Of a stretch of DNA of 64,000 nucleotides, positions 1 to 11,965 are shown piece after piece. The notes under the pieces were generated by a model. That model saw only the letters and a program-made list of their open reading frames with translations. It was not told where the DNA came from and did no database searches. Position 1 is the stretch's first letter. Every line of letters begins with the position of its first letter. The translations under genes and the position numbers were made by a program. This stretch comes from Malachius bipustulatus (Eukaryota > Arthropoda > Insecta > Coleoptera > Melyridae): the NCBI GenBank assembly GCA_910589415.1, contig OU342631.1:55270598-55334597 (forward strand), written 5' to 3'.

Positions 1-422
1 TACTGTCTATGGTACAGAAACATTTGTACTTTCTTTGATTTTTTTTTATTTGACGACGCGTGGAGAAATATCAGAATTTTTAATTTTGTTTATCACCCCG
101 TTATAAACATTTCATTTACATCATAGAATAGTAGATGCAAAGTTAAAATAGGGACGTGTAAGCCGTTTTTCTCTATCTTGAGCCGTTTTCCTTGTACAGG
201 GCCTTGAACTTGAAAAATGGCGATTTTTACTTGTTTGTAACTCATAAACTTCTCAATTTAAATACCAACTGTAAAAGCCAATCTTATTTTTTCTTCGCAG
301 TCAATCTAAAAATGTGACAACATATTCCATTAAAAAAAAACATAACTTTGATATGACGCTTTGATATATAATTTTAAGTTGTTGGCACTACGATCCTGTA
401 TAAGACCAACCATTTTTTTTTA
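1..422. repeat. Foldback family A, centre plus right arm, cut by the window edge
   Basis: The sequence matches the centre and right arm of the complete foldback element at 40083-40965. It carries the GACGACGCGTGG centre, the AAAATAGGGACGTGTAAGCCG arm, the CTTGTACAGGGCC motif and the CCAACTGTAAAAGCC block. The outer end, near GATCCTGTATAAGACC, is degenerate and lacks the terminal CCCTGTA. No protein is encoded. Confidence 0.8.
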
Positions 423-1800
423 AATCGTACACGATTTACGCTACACAAACCGATGCGTTCGTCGCGCCCCATCCTGTAGATATTTAGAAAAATAACTACT
501 ATAAGTAATGTTTTTAATTTATTCGCTCTTGAACTTGACCGGCAATTTTAAAGTTCATAATGCACACATGTTATGCACCTATCTAACTTAAAGTATTCTT
601 CTTTGCGATAAACTTAAAAACTACTCTACATTTTTTACACTTAATCGACTGATATATTTATAAAAAAAATGTAAACACTTACTTAAACTTCCCGAATAAG
701 TTTGGGTTCCGGCTCCTCCATTATATCCATGAGCTACACGAAAAAAAATCACGTTAATCAACTAAAATGTCAAACAAACTTATTCACACAATTATTTCAT
801 TAGTAAGCAACGGCACCTTTTATAACTTACACTGTCGAGCATGAGACATTAAAATCAGCGAAACGATCAAAGTGATTTTGTTCCTTTTCATGGTCATCAT
901 TGTTGTTGAATCACCACTTCTCGAAGACTGTGCTGCTCCGGATCTGCACACGATCTTTTATATAGGTATACCTACTTACACCTTATATTTAATGTGGATA
1001 TGTTTTACTCATTTATGTACTAGTAATATTGACGAAACTAGTTTTGTGTTAATAGAAAAAATAGGAATACACTATGACAATCGTACCTACCTAATAAAAA
1101 TGCATGTATATACCTACCTACATCCTATTTATATTACATAATTGTGGCTTTGAGAAGATGTTTGTTTTCTCAGTAAAATTAGATTCAAATCCTTGATAAC
1201 TATTACACTGGTGGCATTTATTTATTGTTATAATTACTAGGACTTCCCCGTGAGGTGTCGAATTTTGAGTGAACTTAGAACAGATTGGTTCGTTATAGTA
1301 TAGCTTGGTTGAATACATGCCTGATACGTAGAATACCTCTACCTGTATTCTGGCATTAAATCTTATATGCAAATCGATGCAATAAATTATTGCATTTCAT
1401 GCTTTTAGCATCCTTGAATCTCATAGATGCTTTCATCTGTGACCATGACGACCATCCCGCTTTATGATGAGTATTTTGTTTTAGCTAGCGCAACTACTTA
1501 TAATTTTTAAAGAACTTTGACCGAAAAACTATACACCTAAGTAGAAATTCGCGGTAGGTACATCTAATAACAATAACCTACTGTTATTATTGTTTGAAAA
1601 CCGACCGGAATTAGAAAACATAGAGTATTTGAAATAGTAGAGTCTCGTTCATTCGAACTAAACGAGACCGGATGGTTCTCGGATTCGCTGGAAACTCGGA
1701 TCTTACCGATGAAAAAAGAACCCATATAGACCGACCGTCGCAGAACTTTGTTCCGCTTAAATCGAGCTATGATATAACTACATTATTTAATTACATATAA
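423..1800. other. Gene-free AT-rich interval
   Basis: Only short open frames without recognisable domains occur here, including one of 89 codons. I see no RNA gene, no transposon protein and no convincing inverted repeat. It is probably decayed intergenic or old repeat sequence. Confidence 0.5.
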
Positions 1801-2781
1801 AGTGAGGACGTTTATAGTCCCCCCCCCTAAACTTAAATTTTTAACCGAATGAGCTAGAACTTTCAAACAAAAACTAAATCAAATGTCATCAGTTTTACTA
1901 CTGTTTGACGTAAAGCTAATCTGTCAAATGTCCAAGATGACGTTGCAGTCGCTACCAACTACAATGACATTGCGAGGTCATGATGTGAGACCTCATTCTA
2001 AAGGTATTTAAATTATCAGCACAAAAATTATGTTAGTTATAAATTGTGACAGCCTTTGTTTCAGTGAGGACGTTTATAGTCTCCGGGCCATAAACTTAAA
2101 TTTTTAACTGAATGAGCATTTTGATATAAAACTGATCTGTCAAATGTCAAAGATGACAATGCAGTCCAGTCACTGTCAACTTCAAAACTTTGATTGGTAT
2201 GGAGGGGGGGTCATTTTAAAAGTATTTCAATTTTCTACACAAAAATAATCTTATTTTGAAGTTCACAGCGACTACAACGTCATCTGTGACATTTGGATTA
2301 ATTTTTTTCTATTCTATCTAATTCGGATCAAAAATTGAGAGGGTCAAAAATTTTATAATCCCTTTCATGTCAAGAGAAACTAAATTGCTATTATTTTCCA
2401 CCTACCGTCGATATCTTTTCTAGAAAAGGCTCCAGAAATATGCTCGTTAACTTATTGAGACTTTATAATACTGACTGTAGTGAAATTTCTATATTTTTTG
2501 CGAAATCACTGAGGCTCTCCAGTAAAATAGAGTTTTCAACGCAGCGGTTAAATTCGGATCTGGTGAACTTATACTATAAACGTTTTTTTTTTTTGACACA
2601 AAGACTGTCAAAATTGTCAACTAACATAATTTTTGTGTCTCACATGACTCCCCCTCATGTGATTTACAGTTTTACGTCAAAAAGTAGTATAATTAATGCC
2701 ATTTGATTTAATTTTTAATTTCAAAGTTCTAGTTCATTCGGTTCAAATTTCAGGTCAAGGGGGACTATAAACGTCCTCACT
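1801..2781. mobile_element. Non-autonomous inverted-repeat element with GTGAGGACG ends
   Basis: The left end reads AGTGAGGACGTTTATAGTCC and the right end is its reverse complement. The flanks read CATATA on the left and TATATG on the right, so a TATA or TA target duplication is possible. The left terminal sequence recurs in the same orientation at 2063, followed by a diverged copy of the next ~200 bp (AAACTTAAATTTTTAAC, then GATCTGTCAAATGTC). The element therefore holds a tandem duplication of its left end. No transposase is encoded, so it would be a MITE-like passenger. Confidence 0.65.
2456..2575. repeat. Dispersed repeat block R1 (second copy at 9985-10108)
   Basis: This block, with motifs such as CTTTATAATACTGA, CTCCAGTAAAATA and AGCAGCGGTTAAATTC, recurs diverged at 9985-10108 in the same orientation. 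It lies inside the inverted-repeat element at 1801-2781. Confidence 0.65.
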
Positions 2782-2940
2782 GTATATGTTACGGACAAAG
2801 ACGATAATTAGACATTGGCGATAAAGGCCGGACAATGACGTGATCACCCATTTTTTCTCTCAATATCGATAATGCCTGGGTATTGACGTTATAGACCGTT
2901 ACAGGCTGGCAATATAGTTAATATTTTCATATTATTAGCA

Positions 2941-3020
2941 TCTTTGCCAGGGTAATTAACGATAACGGTCAAAAACGTTTGGGAAATGTTAATATAGATA
3001 TACAATGATTATTATTGAAA
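2941..3020. repeat. Dispersed repeat block R2 (second copy at 9873-9955)
   Basis: The block containing TTTGCCAGGGTAATTAACG and AAAACGTTTGGGAAATGTT is nearly repeated at 9873-9955 in the same orientation. Relative to block R1 the order is reversed at the second locus. Confidence 0.7.
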
Positions 3021-3866
3021 CTACACAATGTGTTTTCTCGGATTACTTATTATTTATTGTTTAAGGTAAGTAGGTACTAGGTGAAGGAAATAGTATTCAC
3101 ACTTAATTAGTCTTACTTAAGTAACCAAAAAAACTAAAGTAATAATTGGAACAAAACCAAAAGCCAAAGAAATAATTTTACAAATAATATTGCACAGAAC
3201 TGGATATTTGTCATTTTTGTTCTGGCAAAAGAGTGGTCCATGGCACTTCGAATTACAAATTTTCTGATTTGCGCGACATACGCACTTATAATTTTTACAA
3301 CCGTCCTTGCAGTGACAGCGCTTATAGGCTAAATAAGTAACTATTGTGGTGCCACCAAGTAGGCAAATTTGACATTTTCATGCGGCAAGTCCTGCTTGCC
3401 CGCTATTCACTTTAATGTATTTCTCATTGCAAACTTGAGGTCGTTGGTCGTTCAGGGATATAAAAAAATCTGGAAGGGTTTGTTGTACACGAGTACCTTA
3501 TATGCTTAATTACATACGCATTTATTACTCCTGAATCTTTTTTTAGATAGTAAATTAAAGTTAAAAATTTAGTTAGTAAATTAAAGTTAAAAAATTTAGT
3601 TAATTTAAGATGACGTTTAAGTAAATAAAACAATAACTACTGCTATAATTTTTTTCGAGCTGTATTTCAGGCGAAGGGTTCTAAATCATGGTCAATAAAT
3701 CAGTTTCTGAGCATTGGAATGTATACAGTAACATTTTCCTGCTTTACTGTTGTTGCAAAATGTGTCCAAAACAATTCGACTTTTTACATAAGCTGAATAA
3801 AAAACCCGAAAACATGAGATGAAATATGAACTTTATTATGTTGATAAGAAAGGTGATATTTTTTAA
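3021..3866. other. Gene-free AT-rich interval
   Basis: No recognisable gene. A short direct repeat of TTAGTTAGTAAATTAAAGTT type lies near 3540-3605. Nothing else could be supported. Confidence 0.45.
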
Positions 3867-4319
3867 ATGGAACAATTATCTGAACAATGGGACAATAATA
3901 GCTTTTTTTCATTTCTACGAGTGCTATGTGCACCAGGAGTCTCTCTAAATGAGCGGTTCCTTGAAGAAAAGTTCCATGTAAACGTATTCTCTAACATCGC
4001 TCATGTGAAAACTCATCATGAGATTTCGCCCATTTGTCAACGATTTAAAACGAAAGCAGTCGAGACTGGGTGCTTGGAAATGACTTTTAATAATAATTGT
4101 AGTCATAATAAATTCAAAAATCTAGAAATACACTTCCAAATAATGATTTTAAAAAAGGTTTCATTTTATGGTGTAACGGTGTTTACCTGGGTCTATGCTG
4201 ATTGTGTTAAATATCCCTGTGATTCCCTGATTTCTGTAGTCGGTCTCATAGTCCGGAACGATGGAAAATTTTGTATGGGAGGAGATACGATACCAATGAG
4301 ACAAAATTCTTTTCCTTAG
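3867..4319 (+). CDS. Unrecognised 150-codon open reading frame
   Basis: This is an ATG-started open frame of 150 codons in AT-rich surroundings. I recognise no domain, signal peptide or transposon motif in it. It has several scattered cysteines and a hydrophobic stretch around residues 95-110 (a KKVSFYGVTVFTWVY region). There is no flanking promoter or splice evidence. It could be a chance frame, a decayed transposon gene, or an exon of an unknown gene. I would not call it a gene without expression or homologues. Confidence 0.2.
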   Translation: MEQLSEQWDNNSFFSFLRVLCAPGVSLNERFLEEKFHVNVFSNIAHVKTHHEISPICQRFKTKAVETGCLEMTFNNNCSHNKFKNLEIHFQIMILKKVSFYGVTVFTWVYADCVKYPCDSLISVVGLIVRNDGKFCMGGDTIPMRQNSFP

Positions 4320-6099
4320 CCCTCATTTATTTGAATTGTTACATTGTCTAGCAAGGTGTTGGGAATATTATCAGTTTTATACATTTAACATCAATTTGGT
4401 ATTACTTACAATTCGCCTTAATGCTATTAAATTGAATAGAAGAGGAGCCTCCACCTTGTAGAATCGTTTCTGGGCTTAATTATTTACAAGACATTCTAAC
4501 TAAGAGAATTCGTTCAGTATACGAATCATGTGTTTGAGTTTTCCTATTCCCTGTTAGTACCTGTGTTACCTAGAGAACTCATTTATCTAAGTTTCTGCCT
4601 TTATATGGCGATAACTTGGTTTTATGACTTCAGTATCATGTGTGTCTATTTTACTGACCAAGATCTCTGATTTCAAATGAAATTATTTACTCTTTCAAAT
4701 TATTCCAGTAATTTGATTACAATTTATTTATTAATAATCATACATCAGTTTGTTTAAGATGTTTAAAACTTTGTGTATGCTCCTTGTATAAATAATAACT
4801 AGATAGTTTGATTTTTCAACGGAATCTATTCATTCCAAAAATGCCTTTGTTTGAAACTAAAATGCTTTTGCTTTCATGATTTTTATTAGACAGAATTCCA
4901 GTCTTGTTTCGATTTTACTTAACGACACTGTGTGTAAATTATAAATAAAAGATAGCTTGTATTGGAGCGAAATGAAGATCCCAGTTTTTATTAATTCAAA
5001 TTTTAATTTCCCTTCGTTGATATTTCGTCATCTAAAAATAGTTTACACACCTAAAGTCTGTATTGTATTATAACATTCCTGAGGAATTAACTCATTATTT
5101 TCGAGGGCTGCTGCGTATTACACACTTGTGAAATCATTCAAACAGATGCATAAATGGTCTAATATATAAACACACAAATTATCTCTGCCTCGAGAATTGG
5201 ATTATTATTGAAGGATCTGACTTTTAACACCAGCAACGGTTATTCATCTAGTCTTTATGAAATTATATTTTCCCGTGTCTACATAATTTTACAGCAACTA
5301 ACAGTTTCATTTATTTAAAATCTGGTTCGATTGGAATTTATGTTTTAATTTATTAGATTAATTATTTAATTGTCAGCTCATATTCTTCGATTAGACTGAA
5401 TTATAATTTCTTTAATAATTATTCACAGTTTTGACTTTGATTGTTTATCAGAAATTTACAATTTGCAATTCTTTCAGAAATGTACTAATTTTCCTGTCAA
5501 CTGTGATTCGCTAGATCTTATATGAAATTTTCAATGAGTTCTCGCGGTACTTTAGGCTTTACTTATAGAAATAATTCATCTGAATCTTCAGGTTGGTTCG
5601 ATTTATCCCTTGATCTGGAGACCCTTGTGGTATTTTGACCTTTACCATTTGTCCTCAGTTTCTAGAGAAATAAGAAATTAGACAGTACCTAAATCTTTAT
5701 ATGCAAGTGCTTATTATACACTTAATTAAAGAACAATAATTTTCAGCTTCCAGCTTGTCACTTTAAAGACTCTCAATTTAAAATACTTTGTCTATCTCTG
5801 GTTGTTTAGAAATTTTATAAAAGTTTCGTTTCGTTGTACACATTCTGAAATAGATAAGCTTGCTTATTTGATTCATGAACATTTATGTTGATGACTGCAT
5901 ATAAGATTTGATTGTTACTGATTTAATAAACTTTATGGTTCATTTCTTAACAAATGGCTTTCGGATTAATTTTGTATTTAGTCATATTCATTTTCACACT
6001 TTTAGGCTAATCTCGTTTATTTTGGTTGAATTCATTAATTTATTTTATTTGATTGTTTTATAATAGTTTTTCATATTTCCTGACATAATAAGTGTTGCC
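4320..6099. other. Gene-free AT-rich interval
   Basis: Very T-rich on the plus strand, with stops in all frames. I found no transposon protein, terminal repeat or RNA gene. Confidence 0.5.
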
Positions 6100-6850
6100 A
6101 GTTTGGGCAAATCTAATAACTTGTCATAATAAGCTCGCCGGCACTATAGGTCAATGTCATAATACGCTCACCGGTGTTATTTGGTCAATAAGTTATTTAT
6201 ATATTGGTTCTCAATTTTGACTTAGCTTTTATTTGCTCATAAGATATTGCCAGTTTCGGCTAATGTTGGTCGTTTTAACTTTTGTCACCTTTGGACTTGT
6301 TTAATTTTTGTTTATGTAAATTTTTTTACTGATGTCACCTGTGGACAAATTTAATGTTTGTTTCCAATATGTGGCCATTTTGGCTTGTGTCTGTCACCTT
6401 TGGACAAGTTTTGAGACTGTCTTAAATATATGTGATTTTGATTATTTTGACTTGTTAAATTTATCAACGCCGAGTTTTCCCTTCTCTCTTTTGATATATT
6501 AATGGGTTACTGTTTTATTTACCAAGTTATAGATACGCACAACGGCGTGATTCCCAAAATTAGACCAATTCAACCAATTAGAACAATTCGACCACACATC
6601 GCTCGTCAGCGGCATCGCTTTGCGGCATCGCTCGTCAGCGGAATATTATTTATTACAATGTTTTATATGTTTGCTCCCCACGAGGGCACAGCAAACCAGA
6701 CCTTCGCTCGCCGGCGGTATTTTATTTATTTGCATATCAATTTATTATTTATTTATTTGTTTGCTTTTTTTATATAAATATATATATATATTGTTACTTA
6801 CCCACGAAGGCACAGTAACACTTCGCTCGCCGGCCGGATATCTAAATTAT
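6100..6850. repeat. Region of degenerate local repeats (GTCACCTTTGGAC and GCTCGCCGG motifs)
   Basis: Three imperfect copies of a GTCACCT(T/G)TGGAC unit followed by T/A-rich spacer occur at about 6284-6412. The motif GCTCGCCGG or GCTCACCGG/GCTCGTCAGCGG occurs at about 6133, 6167, 6600, 6630, 6707 and 6825. A phrase like CACGA(G/A)GGCACAG precedes two of these. The pattern suggests an old tandem-repeat-rich region, for example the UTR or LTR of an unrecognised retroelement. No coding capacity was recognised. Confidence 0.45.
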
Positions 6851-9800
6851 GTTGGAGCTTGATGACGATTTAATCTAGGGAAACACTAAGATATAGGTTA
6901 CTCGGAAGAAAGACTCGAATTCCACACGCTGAAGGAGCCTAGAGTCCAACAACGGAAAGACGAGAGCACGCTAAAAAGTTTCTACGCATTTCAAAGCGTG
7001 TTACTTTCTTACTAGAAGATTTTAGTGATTCTGAACTGAGTTTCTGACGTTGCCTTTCTGAGACCTGTCTGATCCACGGTGCTCAGTCCTAGTACCGACA
7101 TTGTTTTTCTACAGAGAGCGCAAGACTCTGATACACGCCTAGAAAGCCATAGAGCTAGTCTAAGCGGACCCGAGCTAATCAAAAAGCAAAAGCGTCTAGG
7201 GCTAATGCTCAATGTAACGGCTACGATCCTAGAAAGTCTTTCAGAACAGAGCCCCATGAACCGTCAGTTAGCAAAAATGACATGGTCAGGAATTATCATA
7301 TTTGTCCTAATTTCTCTGAGAGCAGAAAAGTAAAAATTGTCTTATTGGATGTGGAAAGTCAGGAGTGACTCTTCCTATTATTGAAATAACAGTTCAGAAT
7401 ATTTTGAAAGTATTTTAGAAGTTCAAGGAAAGCAATTTATTTCACTGATCATTCTTTTGGACTTAGAAAAGTGTATTTCGACTTTCTATTTATTTGCTAT
7501 GTTTTGCTTTCTTGTCAAATGACGAATAATTCGTAGATCTGTATTAGATATGTATTAGGAATTATAATAGAAGTTGTTTGATGCTTATTTTAAAGCTCAT
7601 TTGAGACTGAGAAAGTTGACATGAGTAATGACGTCATTGTGCCCTGAGGCGAACGTCTCTGATATCTGCTAATAGGTATGCATGATGAAACATTTTCGAC
7701 GAATTTTACGTCGTAATCGAGATTATCGATCCCTCTGTGTTTTCTTTGAAGTCATTGATTTAATAATTCGGTAAAAACATTTGTTAAATAATTGTGGTTT
7801 TGGTGATCTTTTATTTTACCTATTTCAAGAAATAAGTCCTTTCACCTAATCACTAGGTTCCCTGCATAATGCTTACGGCATTTGCAACAAACTATCCAAG
7901 TCAATCAGAGGCCCTTTATTTCCAACAAATCTGACTGTCCAACCTTCAAAAATGCAGGTGACCAAAAATAACCCATTAATATCGTTACCTAACATTTCGA
8001 GAACGTATATTTTTCATATATGGACAGGTGTTTCACATTCATTGCCACACAGTCACACTCTACCTACCTATTCTTATCTTAACTAACTATTTCTTATTTA
8101 TAGTTTATGATTTTCCAATCATTGGCGTTTTTATACACACGCTCTTCACAAATTGCTTTGCGAAAAGCCCCTGGCGTCATATACAAAGACACATACGTTC
8201 GTAGGAGTTTTTTCTTTAGTGATGATGATTGCTGATCAATTAAGCCAAGCTCCCAGTCGCGATTTCTATGAGAGAAAAATCACATATCTGACTTTTTTTT
8301 CTTGGGAAAACTAGGTCGTTTTATTTATTTTGTAAAGATAGAGATGCAGACATAGCATACAGGCCCCACCCTGTACCCATGTGCATTCTATTATCATAAT
8401 GTTTATTCATAAAAGCTCAAAGCTTATTTCATTTTTATCCATGCTTAAATGTCATGTAGACAAATTTTATTAGACACTTTATTAGTCATTTAATTGTTAT
8501 TTGATAATCAAAAGAATATTAATTAAATTTGTCTTTTCACTAGACAGAATTTATAATAAAATTTATATGTAATAATTTTATGCAGCACCAATGAGTAATA
8601 AGTTTAGTCAATGTATTTGTTTGCAAGCCTCTCTCCTTCAGAATATAATGTATCTTCTAATTGCGTAATTATACACTGATCTGGTTATGAAAGTTCAAAT
8701 CTATAAGTCCACAAAAATCCACACAACATTTTTATAATCATACCGTTTATAGTAACAAAATAAAATCAACAATTCAAATTATTCACAGAGTAAATAATAA
8801 TTTGGTGGTAACTTTTATTCCAACTGTCGTTATTACTTCATGGTTAGTTATTTCAGGAAGATCCTATTTATTAGTAATTTCATTAGTATTTAAATTCAAA
8901 TTTTGGATATTACAATCCTTTCAATCACTTAAATAGTTTGATTCGTTTTCCAATTTGGACTGGAGTTGGAAAATAAAGCTCTCACTTTAATTGAAAAGAT
9001 CTGACCTTGTAATCTCGCGTCGTCCTTTGCAGGTACATAGTTCTTTGGCTTCAATACTACGGACTCTCTTCAAATTCTTCCAACATCAACATGATGACTT
9101 ATCATAACTTTTCCACTGATTCTAAGATATTATGACTCAATAAATTACCGTATTTGATATGAAACAAATTTAGGATACTTTCATTTAATTATGGTATCTT
9201 ATTATTGTAATCGCTTATATTTCATTATATTTCAGGAATTAAAATAGACCAGCAGGTCTAGCTTATTTCACCGCCTAATACCCAGTGAGTCTCTAGTTGC
9301 GCCTCTCCTTTCCGACGCTCTACACTCGTTCATTTCCCGGAACTTATATCCCCACTTTTCTTAATTTTGTGTATGCCGGGAATAAGTTTGTTCTGATACA
9401 GCTGCTTCCATCTTGTTGTAAAATCTTTCCCTAATATATTTTAATACAGCAATCATTTCTTCACACAAGAATTCTATACCATCGGTAGCGGTTCCTATCA
9501 GACTACAGGCTCCTTTTACCGTCGTCGTTAGCACGCGTATCAGGGGAATCCCCGGACGACCAGTCAGACCTGAAATATAGATTCCTTGCTGGTAGATTCG
9601 ATTCACCGACTCGCACCATCATTTACGCTCGGACGTATTCCTAGTGATCCTATTAGTCTACACTAGTTTAGGTATTTATGTATTTCAACACTCGACTCAT
9701 ATTATCATGGACTTCGAATAGAAGGAAATGATAAAAAAAAAATTCTGCACAGACTAGGGGTCGGTATGTTTCAATGGAAACGAGCTGTCAAGGATTAATA

Positions 9801-9872
9801 TGCCGCACAAAAGTGCGGAAAAATTCCACGAGGGGGCGCGCGCTCCGCGAACAGCCGATACTTACTTAGCGT
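6851..9872. other. Gene-free interval of unknown origin
   Basis: Several 80-90 codon frames (for example plus strand 7079-7333 and minus strand 9361-9606) have no recognisable domain. The stretches 6870-7330 and 9240-9660 are less AT-rich than their surroundings, which may mark old retroelement sequence. I could not identify a family, LTR or terminal repeat. Confidence 0.4.
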
Positions 9873-10108
9873 ATTTGCCAGGGTAATTAACGATAATGAC
9901 CAAAAACGTTTGGGAAATGTTGATATAGATATACGATGATTATTATTGACTTATCTGACTTAATATTTTCTTTTATTAAGTTAACTTAATGAGCTTTTAT
10001 AATACTGAATGTAAGAAATTACTTTATTTTTTGCGAACTCGCTGAGGCGCTCCAGTAAAATATAATTTTCAAAGCAGCGGTTAAATTCCGATCGGGTAAA
10101 CTTATGCT
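9873..10108. repeat. Second copy of dispersed blocks R2 and R1, in swapped order
   Basis: 9873-9955 repeats 2941-3020 and 9985-10108 repeats 2456-2575, both in the same orientation. Here the 2941-type block comes first. The two loci therefore share sequence but not order. Confidence 0.65.
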
Positions 10109-10565
10109 TTAAAACGCCATGAGGTGTAACTAAAATCTCAGAATTATTCTGGATTTATATTTTTAATCTTAAAAAAAACCTCTCAAAGCTCATAAACACC
10201 GGAATCTTTTACACTACTATAACAACTAGTATAATGAGGAGAACCACCAGCTCTGTCTACGTCCAGTATGAGTACACGATTCGTGCCTCCAACTTGAGCT
10301 TCCGAGAATTTTTGGTTGGATAGCTTCATAAGCTAGCTTTTGCTAGCTTGTTATTCTAAGCATTCTTCAGATCTTTTACCCTCATCAACAATGTTTCTCT
10401 TTCGTTCGCAATGAAGGGATATTCGAAATTTATTATAATTTTCGCCAAGTGATAATGCTATACAGCACTGGTTGCAAACGATGTTGTCTTCTTCAACCAA
10501 AATTCAATAGAATGTTATATATTTCGGTGGCTTGGCGGGTTATTTAAGAATGTAAAACGAACTTA
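10109..10565. other. Gene-free interval next to a possible exon
   Basis: No protein recognised. Reading the minus strand, 10565 downward would be intron sequence if the adjacent coding-like segment is real. Confidence 0.35.
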
Positions 10566-10790
10566 CCGTTTGTAGTCAATTTTCCAGCATCAAGTATTTC
10601 ATTAACCAGTTCCAATTCGACGTTTTCAAGAACTGTATTTCGTCCTTTTCTCTTTCACTAAGTGAATCGGGATCCTCGAAGTGATTACACTTTCCTCCCA
10701 TTTCTTTAACCACACCTTCAACATCTTCGGTGGTCAGATTATCAATTTCATCATGTGGAATGTCAGCAGAAGCTAGTCTACTCTAGCAGA
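10566..10790 (-). pseudogene. Coding-like minus-strand fragment ending at a consensus splice donor
   Basis: On the minus strand one frame reads an acidic segment beginning RLASADIPHDEIDNL and continuing through KEMGGKCNHFEDPDSL for about 65 residues. Another frame then takes over (LENVELELVNEILDAGKL). The segment ends at ACG followed by GTAAGT, a good donor site at about 10565-10557. Acidic segments of this kind precede the catalytic part of some insect transposases, including piggyBac-derived ones, but I cannot establish a family. The frame change suggests a pseudogene. Confidence 0.25.
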
Positions 10791-11965
10791 GCATCCGAAC
10801 ATAGCCTCATATTTGATGGTGATCTTGTAACAGGCCACTGTTACAATTACTTACTTTTAACTTTTCAATTTAATTTTCATTTCGTTCCGCTTTCCTTTTC
10901 CGAATCTGCGCAGTCGCGTAACTAAAGATCATTGCAGTCTTTAGGAGTGACCGCCTTCGGTCCGTCGGTCTTTCTATCCTTCTGTCAGGCATCAAATATC
11001 GGAAATACCGCAAATATCGTCTGTTGCACGTCGTCCAACGATTTTTATTTTATAATCAATTTATTATACGTACATCCATTTTTCATTCCGACTACCCAAT
11101 ATTCCACCAGGCACTCGCTGGTGTCCATTTATTTCTACTCGGTTCTATTCTTCGAATCACCTTTTTATTCCGTTCGTAAGTACCTTAATCAATGTTTATT
11201 TAAATGGTGTTGCACATGGATGATAATATTTTTCACACCATAATCTTATACCTACCTGTCTTTAATTTATTTCAATAATTCAGTTACTTGTCGACATACC
11301 TGTCGTCTCTACGTGGCTTTGCATCGTTAAAATTATCTTGTAAATTGAAAAGAAGCCTTGTAGAGCCGGCGGGTATGATCAAAAGCAAGGAAAGAAAGTT
11401 ATTTATTGTGCATACTTTGCAGCCTTTACCTGGAGCACTTACTTCACCTAGAGCTCTTATTTCACCTGGAATTTTAAGCTTGGATTCTTCCACTGAGATC
11501 CCTTATTTCATCTGGAATTTTAAATCTGAATCCCCTCACATGAACCGTCACGAAGATAAGTAGACCACAAGTCAGACTTCTTCATCCAAGTCCAGCATCC
11601 ATAGACAATCTATTTTGTTTTCTTCATTTGTAAATGTAAAGCCACGTTCTCTTTTTCCTTTAATTCATTTTGTAATTTTCAATTTATTAAAACCTTTTTT
11701 TTATCTCAGTGTTTCATTTGTCTGTTTTTATGTAGCCAGCAGCAATGCCACTACTTGAGATTAGTAGGCTTCCCTGCTTTATTTAAATATAGCCTGGGTC
11801 TTAATTAACAATTTTTCTTTTCTTTTATTAATCTCGTAATAAAACGTTACACTCCTCCAATTCCTAGTGGAAGAAAAGTAATTGGGAATTGAACTTGGGA
11901 AATTTTAAGCATCGCAGCGCTCTAAAAGCACTTTAACTAGAATGTAGTGCACGGTTTTTCTTGAA
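10791..11965. other. No recognised gene
   Basis: Overlapping frames of 69-103 codons occur on both strands between 10932 and 11563 without recognisable motifs. Base composition is less extreme than in the neighbourhood, so old transposon sequence is likely. Confidence 0.35.

Noticed and set aside
872..1372. Overlapping 84-89 codon frames on both strands
   Set aside because: They are short, without domains, in AT-rich DNA with no start-site or splice support; the pattern is that of chance frames.
3424..3633. 69-codon minus-strand frame
   Set aside because: It is made of low-complexity Lys/Leu/Phe text over an AT-rich direct repeat; no motif.
6502..6862. Plus-strand frames of 80-91 codons with hydrophobic ends
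   Set aside because: They run through the degenerate GCTCGCCGG repeats and an AT dinucleotide run; the apparent membrane segment is translated AT repeat.
7012..7333. Sense/antisense pair of 81-84 codon frames
   Set aside because: Neither strand shows a known domain; overlapping antisense frames of equal length are typical of chance in a less AT-rich patch.
9361..9606. 81-codon minus-strand frame
   Set aside because: It looks protein-like in places but has no recognisable family and no supporting neighbours.
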